A DNA stretch of 64,000 bases from Rhodamnia argentea (lineage: Eukaryota; Streptophyta; Magnoliopsida; Myrtales; Myrtaceae), in NCBI RefSeq assembly GCF_020921035.1, contig NC_063151.1, positions 3,410,001-3,474,000 on the forward strand, read 5' to 3'. Of this stretch, positions 20,805-33,522 are shown in pieces. Both the position numbers and the translations under genes were made by a program. The notes beneath the pieces are model-generated. The model was not told the DNA's origin. It ran no database searches and saw nothing but the letters and a program-made list of their open reading frames with translations. Every line of letters begins with the position of its first letter. Positions within the stretch are counted from its first letter, which is position 1.

Positions 20805-21635
20805 ATGGCGGGGCAAAGGCAACAAAGATGATCATTTTGTCAAAAAGATCCTGCTCCCGACCCATTCCACGAATCCAATTCCTTCTCTGACTTAGGCACC
20901 CATGTGACTTTGCTGGGCAAATTCAGAACCCATCATGCCAAACTCTCTCGAACATTCAAAACTTTCCACATGAGAAAGCAATCCTACCATCATCAAGTGA
21001 GGGCATGTGCAAAAAAGCTTCGCATATCCGAGTCCCTGCTTTAAAAGAGAGTACGCCCTTCCCCTTTTTAGCCCTCTCAATAGTCATTTGGCGCATTCGA
21101 GTGTGGTGGCAACAGCAAATCCCCGAAAAGTTGCTTAAGTGATAATTAATTGTCCTTCCTAAGCTCGATGCATGGCTTCGAACCGTCGCATTCGCACGTT
21201 GTCGTAAACTTTGTTTGAGGAGTAGGGGGTGAGGAAGATGGAAAATGTGTGTGGAGAGACTAAAGAAGAATCCACTATTCTTTGCGAAGGAATACGAGTA
21301 TAATTTCTTCTTCTCTTACTAAACAAAGTGTTAAGATGACTTTTAAGAGTGCAGATCTGCGTGTATTCGATCATTATTTGGTGTGGGGAGTGTAGATATT
21401 GCCACACTGTGACAATAATTTGAACACCAAAAGAGTCTCGGACACCCTATTGTGAAATATACTTTATATCCTTTTTTTTGTTTTTTGCTAGAAAGAAGTA
21501 ACAACTTAGATAATATAGATGTTGCGACTTTTAAGAATAATGCACAATCTCGATATAAATAGATATATATATATATATAATTTTTCATCCAGATTTTGTC
21601 TAATAGAGATTGAAGTTTAACCTTTATGAGATTTC
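20805..21635. other. Intergenic, nothing recognised
   Basis: Short ORFs only. A (TA)n run lies at about 21566-21580. No domain or RNA was identified. Confidence 0.4.
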
Positions 21636-21639
21636 GGAA

Positions 21640-24610
21640 AAAGGACATTAGAAGTGCCAAAATTTATGTGCGACACTCGTTTTAGTGTCATTTATTTTGG
21701 ATTACTTAACTACCAATATTTTTTAAAAATGATTAGTTGAGTGCCAACTCCGGTCGATTTTGCTGAAAATCTAGAAGTGCCAAAATTTGAGCGCAACTAG
21801 GGCCCGCGAGCCCTCACCAAATCTAGGCTAAGTGAGAGCTACAAACCGGCGGAGGGAAATAAGAAAAAGAAAAAGAAAAAGAAAAAAGGAAAGAGAGAAA
21901 GAAAAGAAAAAGGAAAAATTCAAAAAACTTTAAAAAAATTATACATGTCAACGTCGGCCATGTCATGTAGGATGACCGGCGACCACGTGAACAACAGTCA
22001 AAATTAGCCAAAAAGACTACATTGGCAAATCGTAAAAAAGATTTAGGATAAAATTGGTCACATTGAAAGGTTTATGACTGAATTTGATTCAATCTAATGG
22101 ATTTATGATTTTTTGGTAATTTTTCTGAAGGGAGTGATAAACAATTGCATTGTCCATCACTTATTGGACAAAACCTTTGTCATATCACTAATCACATAAA
22201 TTAAATACCCAAAAATTAGTGAAATAGACAGATAAATCGAATTATTTTGGAGTTTTAAACAAACAGTGCTGATGACCATGTCGAGTGACCACAAGCTTAA
22301 AAATAATATGTCAAAAGAAGGTCAAGAGAACCAAATGCTTTTTTTTCCCCCAATTTCCATCTTCTCTAGGACAATCCAACATCTTTGATATTTTAGGACT
22401 CAGATAATTTCTTGGTGACTTTTGCTGGATCCAGCATCATTTACTTGGTTAAAGAAAGTAGTTGGTGGCAAAATCTTAATTACAGAAATTGCGGTTGCAT
22501 GGACCACACAAGTGTGAAACATAACTTGGGACGTGCCCAACAAAACCAGCTTTTAAAGATTCCTCCAATTAGGTCATAAGTTTGTGTTTTCCAGGTAATG
22601 ATTTCAACATAGTATAGTGTTCGCATAAAATGAATATATGCCAATGGAATTATATGTGTTGCTGGATTAGCAATGATCATTATCTTGATCATGGGTTGAC
22701 AAGTTAGGTACAATGACGACGGGATGTCTATCTAGCTGATTTAGAAGCTAAACATAATTTAATTGATTCGCCGCAATCGATATCCATTTGCTTAGGATAG
22801 AATTTTTCCCTCGCGAAGCTGTTTGGAAGGTTTTAAATCCGTTTATAGTATGCCTTTGGCTTGTGGCACTGACCCGCTATAGGGTCTTAAATGATCGCTT
22901 AGATTAGGCTCCCTCCTTTCTCTATGGAATTCACCAATCTAGCTAGAAAATAGAGTAATTTTCAAATTTGTGTTAATGACTAATTCTTAAATATGTTATT
23001 ATCAGTATATTACGTGATTTTGTGCTTTCAAATGATTGAGTAGAAGTACAAATCATAGGAACTAGTGGCAATACGGTACTAAATTTAAATACGTTGTCCA
23101 CGGCATTACCGGACAAAACTTTGTCGTATCACTAATCCCTTAACTTAGATAGCAAAAAAGGGGGCAAAATAGATCGACGGAAGCCTCCTTTGATCAAGCC
23201 ACACTAGGAGCACTTCCAGTGAAATCCTTTTCGATTAGTCCGCTCTTTCTGCTAATTCCATTGAGACCCTCCAAGTCTAACCATTCACTAAGTACTCATC
23301 GGTACTTTTCGATTATGTCCTCATAATACGTGATTCTTTCGTGGTAAGGAATTACGCCGGTTATGAGTCCTCCATATATTCTAAAGTATAGTGGTTAAAT
23401 AACCTAATTTAATGAATATGCCGATACAATAACATAAGGTTTGCTGGTCTGCCGAGATCATTATTTTTTTTTTTTTTTTTGGTCAGAGCCGAGATCATTA
23501 TCTTGATCATTAGTTGACAAGTCATGTACAACGACGACGGAATGTCCAGCCACTTAATTCAACCATCTTTTGACCAAAAAGAAAGAAAAAAAATTCAATA
23601 ATTCACTTGCTTATAATAGAATCTTGCCCTCGCGAAACTGTTTTCATCCGTTCCATTTATAGTATGCCTTTGGCTTGTTGCCTCGACGGATGATGGGGGT
23701 CATGCAAGAAACCCCTAAATAAAATAAAAAAATGATTACATATGTTATCTCACTCCTTCCTCCATGAATTTACTTATCACCCGTTCACATCAAAAAATTT
23801 GCAAAATAGTAGTCAATTTTGAAGGTACTTATTGTCAACCTCTTTCATATATGAATCCATCTGATTGAATTCATTGATTTTGCCTTATATTCATCACGTG
23901 TTTAGAAAAAAATATCAAAAAAGTCTTAAACATATTGTATGGTAGTCAATTCAATCATAAATCTTTTATTTATACGGATTTAATCTTGAACATTTTCATA
24001 ATTTTTCAATTGAGTCCTTCAGCCAACTTTGATCAGAAATTGCTTATGTGGAAGCTGGCCTTCCTGCGTGGCATAGCGGGCACCACCATGGACTATTTTT
24101 ACAATATATTTTTGTATAATATACTATAATTTTTATCAATTTTTTCCTTTCTAAATCTTTCAATGGTACCAATTCACTTAGAGTATAATTATTTGTCCAA
24201 TGCAAGAGCAAAAAAAAAATCAATATTAAGATATCTAAATATTAAATAACGCATTCATCTAACAACTTAAATTTTAAATGAGTTGGTTGTGGTGCTATAA
24301 AAGTTTCATGTATTATTCGAATATTTCTGGATCCCTTATCTGCATCATTTACTATATATTTTCACGCTAAGTATTTTTTTGGAGCCAGGCTTTGATTGCA
24401 TATTTCCTTGTGGTTTATCATTTAAAAAAAAATTTCTTCGTCTATGTTTCGCCTAGAGATGAAAAAAGAATCAGTAGCCTCAGCTAGCCCCCCGTCATTT
24501 TACTTCAATAGAACATGAGACGCGAGAGTTAACCGTGACGAAGGGCAAAGAGGGACACGCTGTGAGATTAGCAAATTTTCCGGCACAACAGAAAAAGATT
24601 AGACGTATTT
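21640..24610. repeat. Tandem segmental duplication, unit 1
   Basis: Aligns by eye with 24640-28495 in direct orientation. Shared landmarks in order: the GC-rich 'gcccgcgagccctcacc' core and polypurine tract (21797/25110), 'ttttttggtaatttttc' (22110/25415), 'gtgataaacaa' (22136/25440), 'aacaaacagtgct' (22258/25565), 'gttgcatggaccacacaag' (22494/25799), 'tagtatgcctttggcttg' (22847/26161), 'ctaggagcacttcc' (23203), 'cggttatgagtcctcc' and the block ending 'attagacgtatttaaaaaa' (24597/28475). No protein-coding gene is recognisable in either unit. The left end has a MITE-like 'gtgccaaaatttatgtgcgacactc' fragment at 21650. Confidence 0.8.
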
Positions 24611-24639
24611 AAAAAACAAATAATCTATCTGATTCATTG

Positions 24640-25435
24640 ATTTTGACTTATATTCATCATGTGTTAAAGAAAAACTTTCAAAAAAGTCTTAAACCTATTG
24701 TATGGCAGCCAATTCAGTCATAAACCTTTTAAATGTGTCAATTTAATCCTAAATATTTTCATAATTTTTTAATTGAGTCCTTCCAGTCAATTTTGATCGG
24801 GAATCATCGGCATGAAAGCCGGCGTTCCTGCGTGGCACAACCGGCACCGACGTGGACATTTTTTACAAACTTGCTGTACGAATGTCAATCGGTTATAAAC
24901 TTTTTTATTTGACAAATTTAATCCTAAAAATTTTCATAATATGCCAATGTAGTTCTTCCGATCAATTTAGGCAGAAAATTACTAACATAGGCGCCAGCCA
25001 TCCTATGTCGTGCGGATAATTTTTTAATAATTGTTTTTCTTTTTTTATTTTTATTTGACCGAGGACCAGTGAGGGCGTAATGGGCCTTACCTAAAGCCCT
25101 CGCCAAGCAGAATGAGGGCCCGTGAGCCCTCACCCAAATCTGTGCCAAGTAAGGGCCGTAGAACGGAGAAGGGAAATAAGAAAAAGCGAAAAAGGAAAGA
25201 GGAAAGAAAGAAAAAAAAAAAAAAGAATGAAATATTCACAAATTTTTTAAAAAAATTACAAAAATTATCTATGTCAAATCTCATGTAGGTGTTAGCAATT
25301 TCCAGCCAAAATTAGCCAAAATGACTACATTAGCAAATCGTCAAAATGTTTGAGACTAAATTGATCAAATTAAAAATTTAGAACTGAATTAGCGTTTATA
25401 CAATATGTTTAGAACTTTTTTGGTAATTTTTCCGA
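24640..25435. mobile_element. Long-TIR MITE-like element, nested arms
   Basis: The left arm (24685-24870: 'cttaaacctattgtatgg', 'gtcaatttaatcctaaa', 'ttttaattgagtcc') is the inverse of the right arm (25300-25435: 'actacattagcaaatcgtc', 'tttagaacttttttggtaa'). A second left-type arm follows at 24880-25020, suggesting nesting or an internal duplication. The core has the 'ccctcgccaagc' and 'gcccgtgagccctcaccc' phrases shared with 21797-21840 and with 7020-7330. Confidence 0.6.
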
Positions 25436-26773
25436 AGATAGTGATAAACAACTACACCGTCCGTCACTTTGTTGGACAAACCTTCGTCACATTGATAATC
25501 ACGTAATTTTTATAGCCAAATATTAGTGATATAGATCGATAAACGGAATTATTTTGGATTTTTGAACAAACAGTGCTCATGAATATGTCGAATGACCTCA
25601 AGCTTAAAAAGAATGTTTCAAAAGAAGGTCAAGAGCACCAAATGTTTTTTCCCCCCAATTTCCATCTTCTCTAGGACAATACAACATATTTGACATTTTA
25701 GGACTTGGATAATTTTTAGGTGACTTTTGCTGGATCTAGCTTCATTTTCTTGGTTAAAGAAAGTAGCAGGTGGCAAAATCTTAATTACAAAAATTGCAGT
25801 TGCATGGACCACACAAGGGCGAAACATAACTTGGGCCATACCCAACAAACCAGCATTTAGAGATTTCTCGAATTAGGTCATAGGTTTGTGATTCCCAGGT
25901 AATGATTTGAACATTTATTCTAAAGTATAGTGTTTAAATAAAATGAATATATGCCAATGGAATTGTATATGTTTTGCTGGTTTAGCAATGATCATTATCT
26001 TGATCATTGGTTGACAAGTTAGGTACAACGACGACGGGATATCTGGCTAGCTGATTTAGAAGCGAAATATAATTAACTTGAGTTCGCGACAGCTAATATT
26101 CATTTGCTTATGATAGAATTTTTCCCTCACGAAGCTTTTTGGAAGGTTTTCAATCCGTTTATAGTATGCCTTTGGCTTGTGGCACTGACCCCGCCATAGG
26201 GTCTTGCAAGAAAAAAATGATGGCTTGGGTTGTCTCCCTCCTTTCTCTATGGAATCCACCAATCTAGCTAGAAAATAGAGTAATTTTCAAATTTATGTTA
26301 ATGACTAATTCTTAAAAATGTTATTATCAGTATATTACGTGATTTTATGCTTTCAAATGATTGAGTGGAAGCACAAATCATGGGAGCTAATGGCAACGTG
26401 GTACTAAATTTAACTACACCGTCCACGGTCGGACAAAACTTTGTCATATCATTAATCCCGTAAATTAGCTAGCAAAAAATGAGCGAAATAGATCGACGAA
26501 ATCCTCTTTTGATTAAACCACACTAGGAGTGCTTCCGGTAAAATCATTTTCAATTAGTCCGCTCTTTTCGCTAATTCGATTGAGACTCTCCAAGTCTAAC
26601 TATTTACTAAGTACTCATTGTTACTTTCCGATTTTGTCCTCATAATACGCCATTCTTTCATGGTAAGGATGATCTGATGTCCTTTATTAATTACACGGGT
26701 TATGAGTCCTCCATATATTCTAAAGTATGGTGGTTAAATAACCTAATTTAATGGATATGCCAACATAACAACA

Positions 26774-27145
26774 TGGCATAAGGACACTTTAAGTGTCAAT
26801 ATTTGTGTACGACACTCATTTTGGTGCTAACATTTTTTTTTCCGGATTGCTTAAGTGTTAAATCGGAGAAAAAACAGTCATTTTCGTACAAACGGCGAGA
26901 AATTCCGATGACCTCATTGGAGTTCACACTTAATTAATCATTTTTCAAGAAAATTGGCACTGATCCAAAAAACAATCACTCTAGTGTTAAATCGAAGAAA
27001 AAACACTCACTTTAGTGGTAACGGCAAGAACTTCCGGTGATCTCATCGGAATTGACATGTAAATAATCATTTTTTTTAAAAAAATATTGACATCAAAGTG
27101 AGCGCCGCACATAAATATTGACACTTGCTGTTTCCTTTTGCCGAA
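26774..27145. mobile_element. MITE with about 120-bp TIRs, inserted after the tandem duplication
   Basis: The left arm starts 'aaggacactttaagtgtcaa' and the right arm ends 'ttgacacttgctgtttcctt', inverse to each other. Further inside, 'ttgtgtacgacactcatttt' pairs with 'gtgagcgccgcacataaata'. Unit 1 of the tandem duplication has an uninterrupted 'aataacataagg(t)ttgctgg' at the equivalent point (about 23431), and the element in unit 2 is bracketed by 'ataacaacatggcat' and 'aataacataag'. That gives a direct empty site and a likely duplicated target of 8-10 bp. A diverged half of the same family lies at 21640-21780. Confidence 0.7.
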
Positions 27146-27574
27146 TAACATAAGTGTTGCTGGTCTGCCGAGATCATCATCTCGATCATTAGTTGACAAG
27201 TCATGTGCACTCACGCGGAATATCCAGCTACCTAATTCAACAATCTTTTGACCAAAAAGAAAGAAAAAAAATTCAACATTCCACTTGCTTATAATAGAAT
27301 CTTGTCCTGGCGAAACTATTTTCATCCATTCCATTTATGGTATGCCTTTGGCTTGTTGCCCCGACGGGTGATAGGGGTCTTGCAACAAACCGAACAAAAA
27401 TGATTACATATGTTATCTCACTCCTTCCTCCATGAATTTACTTATCACCCGCTCACACCGCAAAATTTGCAAAATAGTAGTCAATTTTGAAAGAACTTAT
27501 TGTGAACCTCTTTCAGATATAAATCCATCCGATTCATTGATTTTGCCTTATATTCATCACGTGTTTAGAAAAAA

Positions 27575-27910
27575 GGTACCGAAAAAAGTCTTAAACCTAT
27601 TGTATGGCAGTCAATTCAATCCTAAACCTTTTATTTGTACGGATTTAGTCCTAAACATTTTCATAATTTTCAATTGAGTCCTTCCGGTCAACTTTGATCG
27701 AAAATCGCCGACATGAAAGCCGGCTTTCCTGCGTGGGCCAATTCAATTATAAACATTTTAATTATATCGATTTAATCCTAAACAATTTCATACTTTTTCA
27801 ATTGAGCCCTTCGGGCCAATTTTGATCAGGAATCGCTAACGTGGAAATTGGCCTTCCCGAGTGGCACGACCAGCGTTGAAGTGGACAGCTTTTACAATAT
27901 ATCGTTTTAT
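27575..27910. mobile_element. Two adjacent left arms of the long-TIR MITE family
   Basis: 27590-27735 and 27740-27900 both read 'caattcaat...cctaaac..tttt...tcaattgagtcctt...gatc...aatcgc' followed by a 'gtggcacgaccagcgttgaagtgga'-like tail. The equivalent place in unit 1 (23920-24110) has one arm. This is an extra arm gained or lost since the duplication. Confidence 0.5.
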
Positions 27911-28834
27911 AATATTCTTTAATTTTTGTCTTTTTGTCTTTCTTCCTTTATAAATCTTTCAATGGTACCAATTTACATAGAGCATAATTAATTGTCAAAT
28001 GCAAGAGCCAGAAAAAAGAAAAACAATATGAGCATTGAAAAATTAAGTAACACATCCATCTAACGGCTTAAATTTTGAAACAGTCGATTGTTGCCCTACA
28101 AAAATTTCACACGTTATTCAAACATTTCTAGAGCCCTTATTTGCATCCTTTAGATCCCTCGTTTACATCATTTACATCATTTACTATATATTTTCGCGCT
28201 CAATCTTTTTTTTTTTTTGTCCGGAGCCAGGCTTCGATTGCATATTTCCTTGTGGTTATCATTTTTCTTAAAAATATCTTCGTCTATCTTTCGCTTAGAG
28301 ATAAACCAAAAAAAAAAAAAAAAAAAAAAAAAGAAAAAGAAGAAGAATCGATGGCCTTAGCTAGTGGACCATCATTTTACTACGACCGGAAATGAGACGC
28401 GAGGATTACCCGTGACAGAGGGAAAAGAGGGACCGGCTGTGACATTAGCAAATTTGTCGGCAAGACAGAAAGAGATTACACGTATTTAAAAAATGCGAAA
28501 AGGTGAAACTGTTTAGGACAAATCGAAGCTAAGCCATCATTGTTAGCGAGCTTAAAATATAGAGAGGGGACGAGGATGATGAATTTCGAAGCCTTTTCTT
28601 AGCACTGGCCAATCCCGACCACACGTGGCATTTCGGGGGATTTTAATTAACCACCCATCGATTTCTGCCACCCATAATTATTAAAGTTCGAATTGACTCG
28701 ATAACGAAAAGTGAGCGCACGGTTTGCCAATTGCAATTATTCCGCACGTAATGTCGGAGACTTCGCACTCGGTTGATGTTACATCCCCGTGATCTGTTTC
28801 CCTTTTTATTTTTTTTACTACCCGAATTCGGGAA

Positions 28835-29130
28835 TTACCCGATCGGTCGTAAATTTAATTTCGACTATTTAGTCCAAAGTCTTTGTGCCAGCTCTCAATG
28901 CAATCATTCTGGTCAATTTTCGCCGAAAATCACTGATATGGCGATGTGCCACATAGGATTGTTGTAGATTCTTGGACCGTCAAGATAGTGATTTTCGGCG
29001 AAAATTGGCCCGAAAAACTGCTTTAAGATTTCGCATAAAGGTTTATCACTAAATGAGTAAAGTTAAAAGCTTATGACTAAATTGACAATCTTATAATAAA
29101 TTCAGAATCGATTGGACAATTTTCCTCATC
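28835..29130. mobile_element. Small palindromic MITE
   Basis: 'ggtcaattttcgccgaaaatcac' (about 28912) returns inverted as 'gtgattttcggcgaaaattgg' (about 28988), and the outer arms are also loosely inverse. At about 295 bp with a near-central 50-bp spacer it would form a long hairpin. No coding. Confidence 0.6.
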
Positions 29131-29570
29131 CGAATTAGATTGTAAAGTTATACCGCTTCACATTATAGTTAATAGACAACATGAAAAGCCTGATGTTATA
29201 AGTATACGCAAATATATAATTGTCCCGTGAGTTCTCATCAAAACTTGGGACATGTAGGTGAATCGACCATAGCCTTTCATGTTAGGTATCCTAATTGTTC
29301 AAGAACCATTGCCGAAGATAGTGTAGAATTGATAGTACTAGTTTGCTAAATCAGTCCCCACCTAAATAATTGGTTTAATAAGGGTATTGATTGGCCATTT
29401 ACAGAGTTCAGCTTTCAAGATCAAGCAATTTCGTACTGTCTTCAGATAAAATTATGCATTTTTCATAGGAATAAGAAAATGATAATTCAAGCTGTCAAGA
29501 CTCGAGAGCGGAAAGCCTTCACAAAAATAAAGATGAAGCATGGAAGAAAACCAAGAGAAACAGCCTGTGC
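29131..29570. other. Intergenic, nothing recognised
   Basis: AT-rich, no domain-bearing ORF. It lies downstream of the minus-strand tRNA gene. Confidence 0.4.
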
Positions 29571-29572
29571 AG

Positions 29573-29580
29573 GAAAAAAA
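29573..29580 (-). terminator. Pol III terminator of tRNA-Lys
   Basis: A run of eight T on the minus strand, 9 bp past the tRNA 3' end, as expected of RNA polymerase III termination. Confidence 0.85.
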
Positions 29581-29588
29581 ATTGGCAG

Positions 29589-29661
29589 CGCCCACCGTGG
29601 GGCTCGAACCCACGACCACAAGGTTAAGAGCCTTGCGCTCTACCGACTGAGCTAGACGGGC
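29589..29661 (-). tRNA. tRNA-Lys (anticodon CUU)
   Basis: The 73-nt minus-strand sequence folds as a full cloverleaf. The acceptor GCCCGTC pairs with GGTGGGC (with G-U pairs at 5-68 and 6-67). The D-arm contains the A-box TAGCTCAGTCGGTAGAGC. The anticodon stem CAAGG/CCTTG encloses the loop CTCTTAA with anticodon CTT. The T-arm has the B-box GGTTCGAGCCC. The discriminator is G, the CCA is not encoded and there is no intron. A T-run terminator follows. This is a standard nuclear elongator tRNA for AAG codons. Confidence 0.97.
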
Positions 29662-29699
29662 TTTCTGCCAGGTTTTGGACATTAAAAGTTATTTAATTG

Positions 29700-30245
29700 A
29701 TAATAATACCTGGGCCCCTAATCACACTCTTAGCATAATCTCGGCCCAAAAGAAGAGGAAATCACTGGATTTGAATTTAGAACTTGCTATGGCATGTCTT
29801 TTTACATGGATAAAAGATAAAAACATCAGAGCTCGAAATTACAGCGGGATACTTGAACATCAGGAACTAAAGACGATGCCTCAGGAACGGAGGATTCCCT
29901 GGAAAAATGCAAAATAGCGCGCATTAACTGCGAATTCGAGATCCCGGCCATTTGCTTTCTTTCCAAGTTAACGACTCGGTCGGTCGTGTCGTGAAACATT
30001 AAAGGGATGCCCAGAATTTGAAAGGGCAATGGCTGCAGTGCAGACCCATTCTGGAGATGATGCCTGAGGTGCTGATGTTAGCCAAATGGCCCAGAAAACA
30101 GGCACGTCTGAGTTGGAGTTCTCTGTAGGACCCGAGAGTCATCATCTTCCACATCGAGTTCCATACCTCTGTGTTCAGCAAAATGGGCCTGGACCTGGTC
30201 TGGCCCTAAATTAGGTTAGGCCCAATGAAATATGACGTGGACCCA
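29700..30245. other. Intergenic, nothing recognised
   Basis: Small ORFs without known domains on both strands (for example around 29826-30181 minus). No repeat boundary was recognised. Confidence 0.4.
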
Positions 30246-30246
30246 T

Positions 30247-30459
30247 CTTTGCCGCACGCACGCTCGTCCAATTTCTGACGTAATCCTATCATTTTCCCTC
30301 TCCTTGCGAAGAATACCAACTGCGGTCGCCAATTTTGTTAACCCACTGCCCTCGGAACCTTTAATTGCAACGTTGAATTTCGTCACTAGGTTTGAGACCT
30401 TAAGGGGGACACAGGCATAAATGGCTTCTAAATTTCCAACTGTATATTCAATGTCGCTA
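30247..30459. repeat. Tandem duplication copy A, interrupted by an LTR-type insertion
   Basis: Starts 'tttgccgcacgca' and shares 'ttctgacgtaatcctatcattttccctc', 'gaagaataccaact', 'ttttgttaacccactg' and 'gggggacacaggcataaatg' with copy B at 33563-33835. Its last part continues after the insertion, at 33523-33562. Confidence 0.8.
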
Positions 30460-33400
30460 TGTCGTAACCTGAAAAAATTCGAGAATTTCCAGGCTAATGG
30501 ATTATCAGGTTAATTAGTTAACTCGGACTCTCCCAAGTCCATACCAAATCGCAACTTAAGATTCAATTGATTAACATGCAATATATTTTAATTTTGGAGC
30601 CGCCACTAATCATTTATGGTAGGTTTATTAGAAACCTAATAAAATAGTGAGAGAACTATTTTATTCCTACGAACCGTAGATTAAGAGGTTAGGGATTTGA
30701 TTACGCCAAATTACTCTAACGCTCTTTCGGTATCATTTTATTTCATGAAAAATCATTTGAGAAGGCAACATTAATTGATTTTAACTTAAGCCACTAACAA
30801 GGGTTATCATGCGGGTGCACAATCAATTAATGAACATTTAGAAGTCAATATAATCAAGGGAGCATGCGCCACACAAGATAGTTCTTTTATTTTCTATTTT
30901 TTATATGAATGCATGAAAAACTATACTATATGCAATGCGATATTATGAATTAAATGCAAGACTAAACAAGATGACATGCAAATTAAATTAAATTAATATA
31001 CAAGTGAGACCATGGTTTAATTAAATTAGCTACGTGACATATAAATTAATTAAAACCTAGACATGCAATTCTAATACGCAATATAAACTAAAATGCAACC
31101 TAATATGACATGGTAAGAAATAATGACGTGGCATGGATGACGTGGCATGGATGACATGGCAAGGATGAATGATTTTTTTTTTAATTTTCGGATGAATTAA
31201 TTTCCTAAAATAGAACTATGCCAAAACAATATTTATCTTGCATATTTTAGAGTTTAAATTGACCTAAACCCTAATATATTAAGATATATTATTTTAGGCA
31301 TAAAATTCTATTTAAACATGCAATTTCTATACTAAAATGCAATCTAATCTAATTATTTACAAAAAACAGATATGCAATATCTACATGATGCTATTTTTTT
31401 TTAGGTATGCAATTTTCGAATATGGAATGTGAATGAATGCAAAATTTTTAGAATTTTTGAGATTACATCATGTGACGGATATATTTTAAAAAATATGACA
31501 ATCAAACAATCCAAATCAAATTAGGTAAGTGAATATGCCAATCAATACAATCAAGAAAGTGGATATATCAATCAAATTTTGAAATATTTCGGGAATATTT
31601 GAGTCAATCTTTAATTCGTAATCCTATGATTAACGATTGAACCAAAATCATTGTCTAATCGAGTATTCCATCAATAATTTTAAAGATGGACTTTCTTGAT
31701 CATATGGCAAGTTGTGAATTAGGAAAGAAAATTTTCCTAATCAACATGTATTTTGAAAAATATCCACTTGTGCAATATGCAAGATATGATCAGATATGCA
31801 AATATATGACATGCGAATATAATATGCAAATATGACATGCAAAATTATATAGAAAACTAGGCAAGCGAATATTCTACGAATACTTGAGATGAAAATTTAC
31901 CTTATCTGCTTATTATCTTTCCAAAATGAGGAATCGAATCAAATCGACTCGATCATGCTTGCGGATAGGACCGACGGATGCGAATCGATCGGATGGGGAT
32001 GGTTCGAAGGGCTCGCGATACGGTGGTCGACAATGGGAAAGCCGACGAGGAAATTTCGACGAGTGCACGGAGGACAAGGGTTCTCGAGTGAAAGATCCAA
32101 AATCATGGTGGAAGTCTTTGCGTGCGTCCGTTACCGTCCAACAGAGAAAAAAAATAAGGCAAAATGGAATTCTCCTTTCGTAGATGGCATCTCGGTTCGT
32201 CTATTCTTGAATGATTTGCCAAGTCTTCCTTTATCTGACTTGGACTTTTGCTTTTGTGAACTTCACAATCTGGACTCCCTTTTGAATGATGAACTTCGAC
32301 TGCCCAGGCCCCATGATTAGATCCTCCACTTATCCACTCTCAGTGTTTCACGTGTGTATCAAATAAAAGACCTGCAATAAAATTCAAGTGAAACGCATGG
32401 AAGAAAGCTGGTGTTGTCGAAGTTCACCGCGAGGGAGATGGCTTGCTGGCAAAACCAATCTAGTCGTGGATGATTGTTGGGCAACTCGAGATTGCTCAGC
32501 TCGGGTCAAAAGGCTCGTTGGAGGAGCGGTCATCAGAAAGACCTCGGAACCTGCAAAACAGAAAAAATCTTGGTCGAAGATTAGTCGCACAGATAATAGC
32601 TTTGTCGCGGGTAATATTTTAGTGGCGCCAGTGTTCGAATCGGGAATTCGCCGTCGTCGTGGGCTTCAATAGGAACGACTTGGCTCGGCAAAGGGTTCGC
32701 GTGCGGCGGATAAAGGGTGCGTGCGGCTCTCATGTGACAAACTTCACGGGCAGACCCTCTCTATTTTCCGGTGAATTTGTTCACCGGCCTTCATGTCGAA
32801 GATGGTGATGAGTAATCATCTTGACCGCTTGATTTCACTCCTCTAGTTCACTAAGCATGGTCTTTTTCCTCATCCCCATGATTCTTGCACGAGAACCTAG
32901 CAAATTTGTCTCTTCTGGCCTCCCAGTATACGAGCAAGCTTTCTAGTCTCAATTCTGCCAAAGAAATTTTTGTGGCCGTGTATTATGATGAATGGCCCCC
33001 CTCCAAAATTGTGAGCAAAGTTATGCTTATATAGGCTTAGATTTAGGGTTTTCTTTAAGAGCAAAATCTGTTATTTCCCTAATCTAGAGCCTAAAAGATA
33101 TATTCAAATCAAGATTGCTCAATTATCTAACATTTTCCAATTTGGCATTTATTTATTGCAATTTTGCGGCTATTTAATATGTGCAAATGGGCTTGGCCGA
33201 ATTTGTGTTATTGTGGGCTCTTTCGCGAATTTCTGGGATTGAATTAAGGCTTTCTCAAAATAATAGACATTTAGTTAAAAGCCTTAATTTTTTAAATGAA
33301 CTGATTTCAGCTCAAAATAGGTCCAATATAGCCTAATTAATATCGGCACCCACTACCTGTCTTAGTCGAAATTCTCAAATTAAGTCTAGTCCAATCGCTT

Positions 33401-33522
33401 GTCAAATTAAGCTCAATACGATACATGAGAAATTAATTTTTGGTGAGAACTAATGTTAATTCTCATTTTTGTGCTTAAATGAATGATTTACTAAAAAAAA
33501 GATCAAAATTTAGGTGTCAACA
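30460..33522. mobile_element. 3063-bp TG...CA element (probable large solo LTR or non-autonomous LTR element)
   Basis: It starts TGTCGTAACC and ends GGTGTCAACA. The flanks are 'cgcta' (30455-30459) and 'cgctc' (33523-33527), a 5-bp target duplication with one mismatch. Joining the flanks restores a sequence matching the uninterrupted tandem copy B near 33790, which confirms the insertion boundaries. Inside there are a 'ggactctcccaagtcc' palindrome near 30525, the phrase 'ttggagccgccac' near 30593, and three tandem 'gatgacgtggcatg' units at about 31125-31165. No gag-pol domain is recognisable. The ORF at 31889-32320 (143 codons) has no similarity I recognise. No internal LTR pair was found by eye, so a solo LTR of a large element (Tat/Ogre-like size) is the leading idea. 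Confidence 0.7.

Larger units (their letters stand above)
24640..28495. repeat. Tandem segmental duplication, unit 2
   Basis: Second unit of the duplication described for 21640-24610. It is longer because it contains extra insertions, notably the MITE at 26774-27145 that is absent from unit 1, and fuller arms of the long-TIR family at its start. A long poly(A) tract lies at 28306-28331. Confidence 0.8.

Noticed and set aside
31889..32320. 143-codon ORF as a host gene
   Set aside because: It lies inside the 3063-bp TG...CA insertion, has no recognised domain and crosses low-similarity repeat sequence.
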